Made by a program: the position numbers and the translations under genes
In this document: piece by piece, positions 63,488 to 64,000 of the stretch
How the letters are laid out: each line of letters starts with the position of its first letter
Numbering within the stretch: position 1 is the stretch's first letter
DNA from: Mycolicibacterium sp. MU0050
Lineage (GTDB): Bacteria; Actinomycetota; Actinomycetes; Mycobacteriales; Mycobacteriaceae
Assembly: GCF_963378085.1 (NCBI RefSeq)
Contig: NZ_OY726395.1
Coordinates: forward strand, 3,224,001 to 3,288,000
Direction: 5' to 3'
DNA length: 64,000 bases
The notes under the pieces: model-generated
Database searches by the model: none
Told to the model about the DNA's origin: nothing
The model's input: only the letters and a program-made list of their open reading frames with translations

Positions 63488-64000
63488 TCAGGACGCCTGC
63501 TGCACCGACTTCGCCGGCCGCCAGCCAAGCCCGGGATTGGCCGTCAGGTGGTCGATCAACAGCTCGGTCGACATGGTCGGCGACAACTGACTGACGACGT
63601 GCCAGGGCCGGCTGATCGGCGTGCCATGCACGGCGATCTCGACCAGATCGCCGCCGTCGAGTTCGCGCAGCACCGCCTGCCGGGACACCAGCGTGACGCC
63701 CAGCCCGGCCACCGCGGCCGCGACCACCGCGCCGTGCGAACCCAACACGAGCTGCGGCGGCGTCACCTCCAGATCCTCGAGCAGCGCCATCAGGGTGGAC
63801 CGGGTACCCGACCCGGTCTCGCGCAACAGCCAGGTTGCGGTGGCCGGGTCGATCCCCTTGGCGAGCGCCGGGGCGCCGACGACGACCAGGGTGTTCGGGC
63901 TCACGGCCCGCATTCGCACCTTCCGGCGCAGATCCTCGGGCGGGCGGCCGGCGACTACCAGATCGACTTCGTGTCGCGCCAGCATGGGCCAGACCAGGCT
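63488..64000 (-). CDS. CbbR-like LysR regulator, C-terminal part (start beyond window)
   Basis: About 170 residues of the effector domain lie in the window, ending at 63488. HEVDLVVAGRPPEDLRRKV, NTLVVVGAPALAKGIDPATA, WLLRETGSGTRSTLMALLEDL, LGSHGAVVAAAVAGLGVTLVSRQAVLREL and PISRPWHVVSQ match the LysR type-2 PBP fold, with the LLRExGSGTR and R-W-x-VV features of CbbR regulators. CbbR controls Calvin-cycle genes, and prk/cbbF occur in this window, but at a distance. The DNA-binding N-terminus is outside. It converges with the AraC gene with a 4-bp gap. Confidence 0.75.
   Translation of the reverse strand, partial: SLVWPMLARHEVDLVVAGRPPEDLRRKVRMRAVSPNTLVVVGAPALAKGIDPATATWLLRETGSGTRSTLMALLEDLEVTPPQLVLGSHGAVVAAAVAGLGVTLVSRQAVLRELDGGDLVEIAVHGTPISRPWHVVSQLSPTMSTELLIDHLTANPGLGWRPAKSVQQAS

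Overview
The window is high-GC DNA with the gene content of a mycobacterium (Mycobacterium/Mycolicibacterium). The left 21 kb follows the Mycobacterium tuberculosis order Rv3049c-Rv3059: a flavin monooxygenase, its TetR regulator, nrdE-nrdI-nrdH, an FMN reductase, TetR, DinB2-type polymerase, SDR, TetR and CYP136. Lineage-specific genes are interleaved. The species is not determinable from the sequence alone. The accessory content (uptake hydrogenase, sulfide/persulfide oxidation, phosphoribulokinase) points to a hydrogen- and sulfur-oxidising, potentially CO2-fixing mycobacterium.

Layout. 1-21 kb: redox enzymes, regulators, class Ib ribonucleotide reductase, translesion polymerase, a lipoprotein metallopeptidase, two PknH-sensor-like secreted or anchored proteins, and a P450. 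It ends in an orphan LeuA regulatory-domain gene preceded by a probable Leu/Val-rich leader peptide and attenuator. 21.2-26 kb: a persulfide-responsive module (CstR-like regulator, DUF302, TauE exporter, membrane rhodanese, CstB-like persulfide dioxygenase/rhodanese, and a C-terminally truncated sulfide:quinone reductase). It carries four near-identical CstR-type operators. 26-28 kb: ArsR plus SulP transporter. 28.1-28.9 kb: a UsfY homologue coupled to an Rv3143-like degenerate receiver. 29-31 kb: class I fructose-1,6-bisphosphatase and phosphoribulokinase (Calvin cycle).

31-62.2 kb: one 31-kb run on the minus strand. In transcription order it is hucM-hucS-hucL (group 2a, high-affinity [NiFe] hydrogenase), maturation protease, small protein, TPR protein, hucE (NifU-Rieske), NHL propeller, hypF, hypC, SIS-HypC fusion, SIS protein, hypE, hypC, hypD and two uncharacterised proteins, then a complete 14-subunit complex I operon nuoA-N. 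Most junctions are 1-8 bp overlaps or short gaps, with a 117-bp spacer before nuoA. An AraC-family gene diverges from hucM and shares an AT-rich promoter region with direct repeats. The right edge holds the C-terminal part of a CbbR-like LysR regulator.

How it may fit together (inference): Huc and sulfur oxidation reduce the quinone pool. Complex I encoded next to them could work forward, or in reverse to make NADH, while Prk and FBPase use ATP and carbon for CO2 fixation. RuBisCO, hypA, hypB and nrdF are not in the window and would have to lie elsewhere. No rRNA, tRNA, CRISPR array, prophage or insertion sequence was recognised.
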